This document shows, piece after piece, positions 8,002 through 16,468 of a stretch of 64,000 nucleotides of DNA. The position numbers and the translations under genes are program-made. Under the pieces are notes generated by a model that was given only the letters and a program-made list of their open reading frames with translations, searched no databases and was not told where the DNA came from. This DNA is from Streptomyces sp. MspMP-M5 (GTDB taxonomy: Bacteria; Actinomycetota; Actinomycetes; Streptomycetales; Streptomycetaceae). The stretch's first letter is position 1. The number at the start of each line of letters is the position of its first letter. The stretch lies in assembly GCF_000373585.1 (NCBI RefSeq), contig NZ_KB891878.1:91227-155226 (forward strand). Direction: 5' to 3'.

Positions 8002-11000
8002 ATGGCGACGGACGGGGGCGGAACGCGGGCCGGGGACGGGGCCGGCGACGGCAGGCGGACCGCGCGCATCGGTGCGGCGCGGGCGGTGTTCGCCGCGGCC
8101 GGCGTCGAGCTGGACCGGCATGCGCTGCTCGACGCGCTGTGGCTGGCCACCCGGCTGCCCGCCGGGCAGGACACCGCGCCGGTCGCCCGCGCCCTGGGCC
8201 TGACCGCGCCCCCGGCCGCTGCGGGGACACCCGGCGAACCCCCGCCGCCCACGGCCCAGTTGGCGCCGCCGCGGGCCGCAGACGCCCCGGAGGGCGCCCC
8301 GCGCGACATCCTCCCGCTGGACCGCCTGGGCGGTGACCTGCACGCCGCGCCGGCACCCCCCGCGCCCCGCCGCGCGACGATCGGCACGGCGCCGCCGCCC
8401 CCGCCGAGCGGTGCCGCGCTGCCGGTGCGCGCCCCGGAGGCCAAGGCGCTCCCCGGTGAGCTGCGCATCGGCCGGGCGCTGCGCCCGCTGCGGCAGCGCC
8501 GGGCCACCACGCGCTTCCAGGAGTTCGACGAGGCCGCGACCGCCGCGGCACTGGCCGAGAGCGGGCTGCCGGACGTGGTGCTGCGCCCCGGCCAGGAGCG
8601 CTGGCTCGACCTGGTGCTGCTGGTGGACGACGGGATGTCGATGCTGCTGTGGCGCCGGCTGGCGGTCGAGTGGCGGGTGATGATGCAGCGGGTCGGCGCG
8701 TTCCGCACGGTCCGGGTACACGGGCTGGACACCCGCGGCCCGGACGCCCCGGTGCTGCGGGGCCGCCCGTTCGACCCGGATGCCGGCACGCTGTCGCCGT
8801 CGGTGCTCGCCGACCCGTCGGGCCGGACCCTGGTGCTGCTGCTCAGCGACGGGATGGGCGCGGCCTGGCGGGACGGCCGGCTGCACCGGCTGCTGGCACG
8901 CTGGTCGGCCCAGGGCCCGGTGGCGGTGCTGCACGCACTGCCGCCGCGACTGTGGCGGGGCTCCGGCATCCAGGCCGGCCGCTGGCGGGTGACGACCCGC
9001 CGGCGCGGCGCCGCCGGGGCGTCGTGGAGCGTCAACGACCCGGTGCTGCCCGCCGAGTTGGCGCCGTTCCGGGGGCTGCCGGTGCCGGTGCTGGAGAGCT
9101 CGGCGGGCGCGGTCGCGGCCTGGGCGCGGCTGCTGGCCTCGGCCGGCGGGACGGTGGAACTGCCGCTACTGGACGGCCCGGTCGGCCGGGCGCCCGGCCC
9201 GCCGGCGGAGGACGGCACGGACGGTGTCCGCCGGTTCCGGGCCGCGGCCTCCCCGGAGGCGTACCGCCTCGCCGCCCACCTCGCGGCGGTCGCCCCGGCC
9301 TCGGTGCCGGTGATGCGGCTGGTGCAGCGCGCGGTGGAGGTGGACACCGCCCATCTGGCGGAGGTGTTCCTCGGCGGGCTGATGCGGCCGGTGGCCGCGC
9401 CGGTGGCCGGTCCGCTGCGGGACCAGCACCGGATCTTCGACTTCCCCGACGCGGTCAGATCCGCGCTGCTGGACGCCGTCGCCACCCCGGAACTCCTGCG
9501 CACCGGGCGGGAGATCGGCCGCCGGCTGAACCAACTCGCCGGCCGCTCCCCCGACTTCCCCGCCTGGCTCGCCCACCCCGACGGGATGGACCGGCTGCCG
9601 GCCGGCTCGCGGGCGTTCTCCTCGGTGGAGCGGCGGCTGCTGGCCCGGCTGGGCGCCTCGTTCGCCGCGGTGCCCGAGGAGGACGACGGCATGCAGCCGG
9701 TGGGCTCGGACGGCTGGCGGCCGCTCTCCGCCCGCGATCCGCGCCGGCTCGGCCGCTACACCCTGCACGGCCGCCGGCTCGGCACCCGCTCGCTCGTCTA
9801 CCTGGGGCGGGACGCCCGCGGCGAGGAGGCCGCGCTCCGCGTCGTCCGGCCCGATGTGCCGCCCGACGAGGCACGGGCGCTGCTGGCCACGGAGGCCGTC
9901 GCGCTGCGCCGCCTGGGCGGGCAGTACGCGCCGCGGCTGCTGGAGGCCGACCCGGACGGCGAGCCGCCCTATCTCGCGATGCGGGTCTACGCCCCGTCCG
10001 ACGACCCGGACGCCGGGCCGCCGCCGCAGTTGAGCGCGCTGCTGCGGCCGGAGCACGGCTCCCGGCTGCGGCGCGACACCCTGCTGTCGATCGCGTACGG
10101 CTGGCATCTGGCGGCCGCGGTGCGCCTGTGCCATCTGCAGGGCCTGGTGCTGCCGGAGTTGACGGAGCGGTCGGTGCATGTCGTCGGGCGCTCGCTGATG
10201 CTGACCGGCCTGGGGCGGTGCGTGGTGGACGGGGAGTTCCGGGCCAGGGGCGCCGAGGCGGTGCCCACAACGGCGGACAACGTCCGGTCCCTGGGGGAGA
10301 TCCTGCGCCGGCTCGGCGACAAGCACCGCGCGCCGCTCGCGGCGGGCGGCGGGGACATGGCGCTGTGGCAGGGCGACACCTGGCGCCCGCTGCGGGAGAT
10401 CGTCCTCGCCTGCCTGGCCGAGGACCCGGCCGCCCGGCCGACGGCCGGCCAGGTCGCCGACTGCTTCGCCCGGTACGTGCCGATGGCGGCGGAACTACGG
10501 GACGACGGCGCCACCGGCGCTCCCCCGGCGCCCGCCACGGAGGGCACCGCGGCCGGCGCGCCCGACAGCACGGGGCCGAGCCCGCTGGACCCGCGGTCCG
10601 AGGCGCGGTGGGCCGAGGCGCTGCGTTCGGCGCGGCCGGTCGTCCGCCGCCGGTTCCTGCTCGGCGCCACGGGCCGGGACGCCAACGAGCGGAAGCTGGC
10701 GGCGATCCGCACACCGCTCCCGTCCAGTCACCGCACCACGCTCGTCGGTGTGGACGCCGGGGTCGGCCGGCCCACCGTCACCGTCGCCCTGGGGACGGTG
10801 CTGGCGGACGCCCGCGGCGGCGGGGTGATCGCGCTGGACGCGGGCCAGGGCGTCGGCAGCCCCCTGGCCCGCCGGCTGCATCTCGACGGCCACCCGGGGG
10901 CACGTTCGGACCTGCTGCCCGCGCTGCCCACGCTCCGGGAGTACGAGGAGGTGCTGCCGTTCACCGTCAACGGCCCTTCGGGGCTGCGGGCGCTGCTCCG

Positions 11001-11541
11001 CCCCTTCGGCGGGACCGCCTCCGCCCCGGTCCACGACGCGGAGTACCGCCGGACGCTGGAGCTGCTGGGCCGGCACTTCCCGGTCGTCCTCGCGGACCGG
11101 GCGGCGCTGCGCAGCGAGCCGCTGCGGGACACCGTGCTCGGGCTGACCGACCGGCTGGTCGTGGTGGCGCGGCAGGCATGGCCGGACCTCCACCGGGCCG
11201 AGCGGCTGCTGGCGGACCTGCGGGCCCGCGGGTACGAGGCGCTCGCGGACCGGGCGATCCTGGTCGTCACCGATCTCGCCGGCCCGGAGCGCGCGTTGCG
11301 GGACGGCTGGGTCCTGGAGCGGTTCGGCGGCCATCCGGGCGGGCTGGTCCTCGTCCCCTACGACGCGCGCCTGGACGACCAGGGGTACGACGGCCTCTCG
11401 CCCAAGCCGGGGTACCACGAAAACGGCTTCGACCTCTCCCGGCTGCGGTCCCGGACGTACCAGGCGTTCCTGGATCTCGCCGCGCTGGTGGCGGAGGACT
11501 TCGCCGCGCCCGGCGACGGGGAGACGGAGGGCCCGGAGTGA
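8002..11541 (+). CDS. SAV_2336-type vWA protein fused to pseudokinase and degenerate MinD-like domain
   Basis: An 1179-residue multidomain protein. Residues 1-150 are Pro/Ala-rich; about 155-400 is the SAV_2336-type vWA-like domain (WLDLVLLVDDGMSMLLW, LVLLLSDGMGAAW), with a partly kept MIDAS motif (DDGMS for DxSxS). About 580-825 has protein-kinase organisation (GRYTLHGRRLGTRSLVYLG), but the VAIK lysine is Arg (AALRVV), HRD is LPE (LVLPELTERS) and DFG is lost (LTGLGRC), so it is a pseudokinase. About 905-1175 resembles a MinD/ParA P-loop domain whose Walker A is GVDAGVGRPT: both the signature Lys and the catalytic Lys are gone, while IALDAGQ is kept. It probably acts as a scaffold or sensor for the MoxR/VMAP system. 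ATG at 8002 lies three bases after moxR. Confidence 0.85.
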   Translation: MATDGGGTRAGDGAGDGRRTARIGAARAVFAAAGVELDRHALLDALWLATRLPAGQDTAPVARALGLTAPPAAAGTPGEPPPPTAQLAPPRAADAPEGAPRDILPLDRLGGDLHAAPAPPAPRRATIGTAPPPPPSGAALPVRAPEAKALPGELRIGRALRPLRQRRATTRFQEFDEAATAAALAESGLPDVVLRPGQERWLDLVLLVDDGMSMLLWRRLAVEWRVMMQRVGAFRTVRVHGLDTRGPDAPVLRGRPFDPDAGTLSPSVLADPSGRTLVLLLSDGMGAAWRDGRLHRLLARWSAQGPVAVLHALPPRLWRGSGIQAGRWRVTTRRRGAAGASWSVNDPVLPAELAPFRGLPVPVLESSAGAVAAWARLLASAGGTVELPLLDGPVGRAPGPPAEDGTDGVRRFRAAASPEAYRLAAHLAAVAPASVPVMRLVQRAVEVDTAHLAEVFLGGLMRPVAAPVAGPLRDQHRIFDFPDAVRSALLDAVATPELLRTGREIGRRLNQLAGRSPDFPAWLAHPDGMDRLPAGSRAFSSVERRLLARLGASFAAVPEEDDGMQPVGSDGWRPLSARDPRRLGRYTLHGRRLGTRSLVYLGRDARGEEAALRVVRPDVPPDEARALLATEAVALRRLGGQYAPRLLEADPDGEPPYLAMRVYAPSDDPDAGPPPQLSALLRPEHGSRLRRDTLLSIAYGWHLAAAVRLCHLQGLVLPELTERSVHVVGRSLMLTGLGRCVVDGEFRARGAEAVPTTADNVRSLGEILRRLGDKHRAPLAAGGGDMALWQGDTWRPLREIVLACLAEDPAARPTAGQVADCFARYVPMAAELRDDGATGAPPAPATEGTAAGAPDSTGPSPLDPRSEARWAEALRSARPVVRRRFLLGATGRDANERKLAAIRTPLPSSHRTTLVGVDAGVGRPTVTVALGTVLADARGGGVIALDAGQGVGSPLARRLHLDGHPGARSDLLPALPTLREYEEVLPFTVNGPSGLRALLRPFGGTASAPVHDAEYRRTLELLGRHFPVVLADRAALRSEPLRDTVLGLTDRLVVVARQAWPDLHRAERLLADLRARGYEALADRAILVVTDLAGPERALRDGWVLERFGGHPGGLVLVPYDARLDDQGYDGLSPKPGYHENGFDLSRLRSRTYQAFLDLAALVAEDFAAPGDGETEGPE

Positions 11542-11776
11542 GGGTGCGCAGGCCCTGACGAACGTGCTCACGCGGGCGGTTCGCCCGTCCCACGGACGCA
11601 GGCTTCCTGGACGGTCCGGACCCAGTGGTTCCCGGCGGCAGGGGTGCTGCGCCGCCGCGCGACCCCCTGAGCCCGCGGCCGCCCCACCGCACCGGGTGGC
11701 GGCGACGACCGGGACTGCCGCCGGCGGCCCGGCGGCGTAACGTCAGCACTGTGCCGCGGCTGTGGGCAGGTGCGCC

Positions 11777-13879
11777 ATGACGACCGGTGGGACCGGGCAG
11801 GCTCCGCTGGGTCAGGAACTGCTGCGGACGATGGCGGAGACCGGCGCCTCCTCGATCGTGGTGTACGAGCTGGCGCCCGACGCGCCGGTCCTGCGGCTGA
11901 CGGCGCTGAGCGGCATCCCTACCCCGGTGCTGGACCCCTGGCAGCGGATCGCGCTGGCCGCCCCCCTCCCGGTCGCGGTGGCGGCCCGCCGGCAGCGCCT
12001 GGTGTGGGCGGCCGGTCACGGCCAGCTGGCCCGGGACTTTCCCCGGACCGCGGTGGCGCTGCCCTACGACTTCGCACTGGGTGCGGCACCGCTGAACGAC
12101 GGGACCCGCTGCCGGGGCGCGGTGGTGTTGCTGTGGCCGGCCGGGCACCCGGCGGAGCTGTCGGAGGCCGAGCGCGCCGCGTTCGAGAGCGCCCGCCGGC
12201 GGCTGGCGGCGCTGCTGCCCGCGCCGGGCACGCCGGATGCGCCGCTGGTGGTGCACGCGCCCCCGGCGCGGGCCGTCGACCCGGCCGAGGCGCTGGCCAC
12301 CGTCGACTACGTCGAACGGCTCCCGGGCGGCGGCTGCGGGCTCGACCTGGAGGGGCGGGTCACCATGCTCAGCACCGGCGCGGCGGCGCTGCTGGGCGTG
12401 GACGCGGCCGCGCTGCTCGGCGCCCGCCCCTGGGAGGTGCTGCCGTGGCTGTCCGGCCCGGTCTTCGAGGACCGCTGCCGGGCCGCGGTGATGAGCCGCC
12501 GCCCGGCCGCGTTCACCGCCTGCCGTGCGCCGGGGCAGTGGCTGACGTTCCGGCTGTTCCCGGACGGCCGCGGGGTGAGCGTGTGGATCAGCGACGCGGG
12601 CGAGGAGCCGGACCCGGAGGCGCGCCGGCCCACGGAGGCCATGCCGCTGCGGGCCGCGCAGATGTACCACGTGCTGCACCTCGCGGCGGCGCTCACCGAG
12701 GCGGTGGGCGTCAAGGACGTCACCGACCTGTTCGCCGAGCAGATCGTGCCGGCCTTCGGTGCCCAGGCCATGCTGATGTACGCCGCGGAGGCGGGCCGGC
12801 TGCGGACCATCGGCCAGCACGGCTATGCACCGGAGGTCGTGGAGGCGTTCGAGGGCCTCCCGCTGACCAGTGCGAACTCCCCCACCGTGGACGCCCTGGC
12901 CACCGGCGAGCCGAGCTTCCTCGGCTCCGTGGAGGAGACCGAGGCCCGCTTCCCGGGGCTGGCGGCGCTGACCGGGATGGCGGCCCGGGCGGTGCTGCCG
13001 CTGATCGTCTCCGGCCGCCCGGTCGGCTGCTGTGTGCTGGCCTACCGGCAGCCGCGGACCTTCAGCCCCCAGGAGCGGCAGGTGCTGACCTCGCTGGCCG
13101 GGCTGATGGCCCAGGCACTGGACCGGGCCAGCCTCTACGACACCAAGCAGCAGCTGGCGCACGACCTGCAGGCGGGACTGCTGCCGCACCGGCTGCCACC
13201 GGTCCCGGGCCTGTCGGTCGCCGCCCGCTACCTGCCCTCCACCCGCGGGATGGACATCGGCGGCGACTTCTACGACCTGATCCGGCTCGACGCGCACCGG
13301 GTGGCCGCGGTGATCGGCGACGTACAGGGCCACAACGCGGCGGCCGCCGCCCTGATGGGCCAGGCCCGCACCGCCGTGCACGCCTTCGCGGCGGCCGGGG
13401 CGGCCCCCGACGAGGTACTGAACCGCACCAACCGGCTGCTCGCCGACCTGGACCCGGAGCTGTTCACCAGCTGCCTCTACGTCCACCTCGACCTGCGCAC
13501 CCACCAGGCGTGCCTGGCCAGCGCCGGGCATCCACCGCCGGTGCTGCGCCACCCGGACGGGCACACCGAGGTACTGCGGGTGCCGCCCGGACTGCTGCTG
13601 GGCGTCGCGCCCGACACCCGTTTCGCGGCCACGCCCGTCCCGCTGCCGCCCGGAGCGGTGCTGGCGCTGTACACCGACGGGCTGGTCGAGCGGCCCGGCG
13701 GCGATCTGGAAGAGGGGGTGGCGGCCCTGGCCGCCGATCTGGCCGCGGCGCGGTGCCCGGACCCCGGCGGTCTCGCCGACGCCGTCCTCACCCGGCGCGG
13801 CACCGGTACGGAACGGCTGGACGACGTGGCACTGCTGCTGCTCGCGCCGACGGACGACGGACCGGGCGGTACGGCATGA
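11777..13879 (+). CDS. PP2C (SpoIIE/RsbU-type) phosphatase with GAF and PAS domains
   Basis: A 700-residue soluble protein. Residues 10-145 form a GAF-like module, 170-265 a divergent PAS-like region (GRVTMLSTGAAALLGVDAA), about 300-450 a second GAF (AMLMYAAEAGRLRTIGQHG), and 465-695 a SpoIIE-type PP2C phosphatase with metal-binding motifs GGDFYDL, VIGDVQGHN, LYTDGLVE and DDVALLLL. Such phosphatases dephosphorylate anti-sigma-factor antagonists in partner-switching. There is no RsbW-type kinase domain, unlike the next gene. No antagonist is encoded nearby, so the target is unknown. The ATG at 11777 is preferred over GTG 11762. A gap of 235 bases separates it from the VMAP operon, so it is likely transcribed on its own. 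Confidence 0.88.
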   Translation: MTTGGTGQAPLGQELLRTMAETGASSIVVYELAPDAPVLRLTALSGIPTPVLDPWQRIALAAPLPVAVAARRQRLVWAAGHGQLARDFPRTAVALPYDFALGAAPLNDGTRCRGAVVLLWPAGHPAELSEAERAAFESARRRLAALLPAPGTPDAPLVVHAPPARAVDPAEALATVDYVERLPGGGCGLDLEGRVTMLSTGAAALLGVDAAALLGARPWEVLPWLSGPVFEDRCRAAVMSRRPAAFTACRAPGQWLTFRLFPDGRGVSVWISDAGEEPDPEARRPTEAMPLRAAQMYHVLHLAAALTEAVGVKDVTDLFAEQIVPAFGAQAMLMYAAEAGRLRTIGQHGYAPEVVEAFEGLPLTSANSPTVDALATGEPSFLGSVEETEARFPGLAALTGMAARAVLPLIVSGRPVGCCVLAYRQPRTFSPQERQVLTSLAGLMAQALDRASLYDTKQQLAHDLQAGLLPHRLPPVPGLSVAARYLPSTRGMDIGGDFYDLIRLDAHRVAAVIGDVQGHNAAAAALMGQARTAVHAFAAAGAAPDEVLNRTNRLLADLDPELFTSCLYVHLDLRTHQACLASAGHPPPVLRHPDGHTEVLRVPPGLLLGVAPDTRFAATPVPLPPGAVLALYTDGLVERPGGDLEEGVAALAADLAAARCPDPGGLADAVLTRRGTGTERLDDVALLLLAPTDDGPGGTA

Positions 13880-14026
13880 CCCGCCGTACCGGGTCGCGGG
13901 GCAGGCGGGACTTCCGACACCCGCCCTAGGAGGGTCCGAAACCCCCGGGGCCAGTACCCTCAGATGGGGTAAACACCACACATAAGGCATTGGCCCAGAT
14001 CGTCCGGCAGAGACGGAACGGCTGAG

Positions 14027-16450
14027 ATGGTGGACTTCGAGGAGCACGGCCACGGCGGGCGGCCGGCGGCGCCGCTCGACATCGCCGACGCCGCCCTGGT
14101 GCTGTGCGACGCCCGGGGACGCGTGGAGAGCTGGCCGGACGGTGCGGTGCGGCTCCTCGGCCACCCGGCCGCCGACGTGGTGGGGCGGGCCGCCGCCGGG
14201 CTTCTGGTGCCGGGCGACGCCGCGCGGCTGTCCGGGCTCGCCGCCGAGTGCCGGGCGCACGGCGGCTGGAGCGGCACGCTCACCGCCCGGCGCAAGGACG
14301 GCGCCCCCCTCGACGTCATGGTGCAGCTGGCCCGGGTGACCGACGGCGAGGGCACCGCGCACTGGCTGGTGGTGGCCGCCGAGGCGTCCTCGTTCCCGGG
14401 CTGGGAGATGAGCCGGGCGGTACTGGAGAAGCTGCTGATGCAGACGCCGGTCGGGATGGCCGTGGTCGACACCGATCTGCGGTTCGTCTGGTCCAACCTC
14501 GCGCTGGAGCGCTTCGGCGGCGGCCCGGCGCGGGACCGGATCGGGCGGCGGCTGGCCGACATCCAGCCGGGCCTGGACGCCGAGGCGCTGGAGGCGCAGA
14601 TGCGGCGCGTCCTGGAGAGCGGCGAACCGATCCTGGGCTACGAGCACATCGGCCGCCCGCGGTCCGAACCCCACCACGAACGCGCCCACGCGATGTCCTT
14701 CGTCCGGCTCGACAACGGCAACGGCCGCCCCCTCGGCGTGTGTTACACCGTCATCGACATCACCGAGCGGTACCGCAGCCGCCAGCGGCTGACCCTGCTG
14801 GACCGGGCCGGCACCGCCATCGGCCAGTCCCTCGACGTGCTGCACACCGCGCAGGAGCTGGCGGACGTCGCGGTGCCGGACCTCGCCGACTTCGTCACCG
14901 TGGACCTGCTGGACTCGGTGATCCGGGGCGGCGACCCGCTCACCGGCCCGCCCGGCGACGCGGACCGGGTCGCACTGCGCCGCGGCGGCCAGCAGTCCGC
15001 CCGGGCCGGCCTGCCCGAAGCGGTCGTCGCGGTCGGCGACCTGGCGTCGTACCACTCCTGGTCCCCGCCCATACGGGCACTGGTCGACGGCAGGTCGTGG
15101 CGGGTGGAATGGCTGGACCCGAAGGGGGTGGAGTGGGCCGCGGACGTCCCCGGCGGCCGCCGGCGCGCCCTGCGGGAACAGGGCCTGCACACCGCGATGG
15201 TGGTGCCGATCCGGGCGCGCGGCACGACGATGGGCGTCACCAGCTTCTTCCGCGGGCAGCGCCGCGAGCCGTTCGGCCCGGACGACCAGCGGCTGGCCGA
15301 GGAGTTCGTGGCCCGGGCCGCGATCTGCCTGGACAACGCCCGCCGCTACACCCGGGAACGCGAGGCGGCGCTCACCCTCCAGCGCAGCCTGCTGCCCCAG
15401 GGCGTCGCTGAGCACAGCGCGCTGTCCCTGGCCACCAGTTACCGGCCCGCCGACGAGCTGGCCGGGGTGGGCGGCGACTGGTTCGACGTGATCCCGCTGT
15501 CCGGGGCCCGGCTGGCGCTGGTGGTCGGCGAGGTCCGCGGGCACGGTATCGGCGCGATCGCCACGATGGGGCGGCTGCGCACCGCGGTACAGACCCTCGC
15601 CGCCCTGGACCTGCGCCCGGAGGAACTCCTCGCCCACCTCGACGACCTGGTCGGCCGGGTGTCGGAGGAGGGCGGCCAGGCCGACGCCGGGGCGGTGGGC
15701 ACCAGCTGCCTGTACGCGGTCTACGACCCGGTCGGCCGCTGCTTCACCATGGCCAGCGCCGGGCACCCGCCGCCGGTCATCGTCGCCCCCGACGGCACCG
15801 CCGCCTTCGCCGAGCTTCCGGTCGGCCCCCAACTGGGCGTCAGCGGGCTGCCGTTCGAGGCCCTGGAGGTGACGGTGAAGGAGGACAGCCTGCTCGCGCT
15901 CTACACCGACGGGCTGCTGGCCGACGCGGGCGCACCGGCCAAGGAGCGGCTGCTGCGCGCGCTGGCCGCGCCGGGGGACTCCCTCGACGCGCTGGGCCAG
16001 TCGGTGCTCGGCGCGCTGGTGCCGCCGCGTCAGCACGACGACGTCACGCTGCTGCTGGCCCGGACCCGCGGCCTGGCCCGGGACCGCGTCGCCTCCTGGG
16101 AACTGGCCGCCGACCCGGCCGTGGTGGGCCGGGCCCGCGAGATGGCCACCCGGCAGCTCACCGAATGGCGCCTGCCGGGCCTGGAGTTCACCACCGAGCT
16201 GGTGGTCAGCGAACTGGTCACCAACGCGATCCGGTACGGGTCGGGGCCGATCCTGCTGCGGCTGATCCTGGAGCACACCCTGATCTGCGAGGTGTGCGAC
16301 GGCTCCAGCACCTCCCCGTACCTGCGGCATCCGCGGACGACCGACGAGGGCGGCCGGGGGCTGTTCCTGATCTCCCAGTTCACCCACCGCTGGGGCACCC
16401 GCTACACCACCGACGGCAAGATCATCTGGGCGGAGCAGCTGCTGAGCTGA
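14027..16450 (+). CDS. PAS-PAS-GAF-PP2C-HATPase regulator (fused RsbU/RsbW type)
   Basis: An 807-residue soluble regulator. PAS domains lie at about 20-115 (LVLCDARGRVESWPDGAVRLLG) and 130-250 (TPVGMAVVDTDLRFVWSNLALE), a GAF at 265-445 (AICLDNARRYTRERE at its end), SpoIIE PP2C at 450-665 (GVGGDWFDVIPL, VVGEVRGHGIG, LYTDGLLAD, QHDDVTLLLART), and a RsbW-type HATPase at 680-805 with N box ELVVSELVTNAIRYG and G box TDEGGRGLFLISQ. It joins phosphatase and anti-sigma kinase activities in one chain, a Streptomyces speciality for linking signals to sigma factors. It is a clear paralogue of the gene at 44985-47717. The short stem at its stop codon is shared with the convergent gene. Confidence 0.92.
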   Translation: MVDFEEHGHGGRPAAPLDIADAALVLCDARGRVESWPDGAVRLLGHPAADVVGRAAAGLLVPGDAARLSGLAAECRAHGGWSGTLTARRKDGAPLDVMVQLARVTDGEGTAHWLVVAAEASSFPGWEMSRAVLEKLLMQTPVGMAVVDTDLRFVWSNLALERFGGGPARDRIGRRLADIQPGLDAEALEAQMRRVLESGEPILGYEHIGRPRSEPHHERAHAMSFVRLDNGNGRPLGVCYTVIDITERYRSRQRLTLLDRAGTAIGQSLDVLHTAQELADVAVPDLADFVTVDLLDSVIRGGDPLTGPPGDADRVALRRGGQQSARAGLPEAVVAVGDLASYHSWSPPIRALVDGRSWRVEWLDPKGVEWAADVPGGRRRALREQGLHTAMVVPIRARGTTMGVTSFFRGQRREPFGPDDQRLAEEFVARAAICLDNARRYTREREAALTLQRSLLPQGVAEHSALSLATSYRPADELAGVGGDWFDVIPLSGARLALVVGEVRGHGIGAIATMGRLRTAVQTLAALDLRPEELLAHLDDLVGRVSEEGGQADAGAVGTSCLYAVYDPVGRCFTMASAGHPPPVIVAPDGTAAFAELPVGPQLGVSGLPFEALEVTVKEDSLLALYTDGLLADAGAPAKERLLRALAAPGDSLDALGQSVLGALVPPRQHDDVTLLLARTRGLARDRVASWELAADPAVVGRAREMATRQLTEWRLPGLEFTTELVVSELVTNAIRYGSGPILLRLILEHTLICEVCDGSSTSPYLRHPRTTDEGGRGLFLISQFTHRWGTRYTTDGKIIWAEQLLS

Positions 16451-16468
16451 GCCGCCCGGCCCGGCTCA
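16448..16468. terminator. Compact inverted repeat spanning two convergent stop codons
   Basis: TGAGCCG pairs with CGGCTCA across a 7-nt loop. The TGA of the PP2C-HATPase gene and the stop of the opposing TPR gene are both inside the arms. It could serve as a minimal bidirectional terminator; there is no U tract, as is common in Streptomyces. Confidence 0.4.

Noticed and set aside
11542..11776. CCGCC/GGCGG pairing after the VMAP operon as a terminator
   Set aside because: The stem is short and interrupted; the sequence is generally GC-rich so chance pairing is common.
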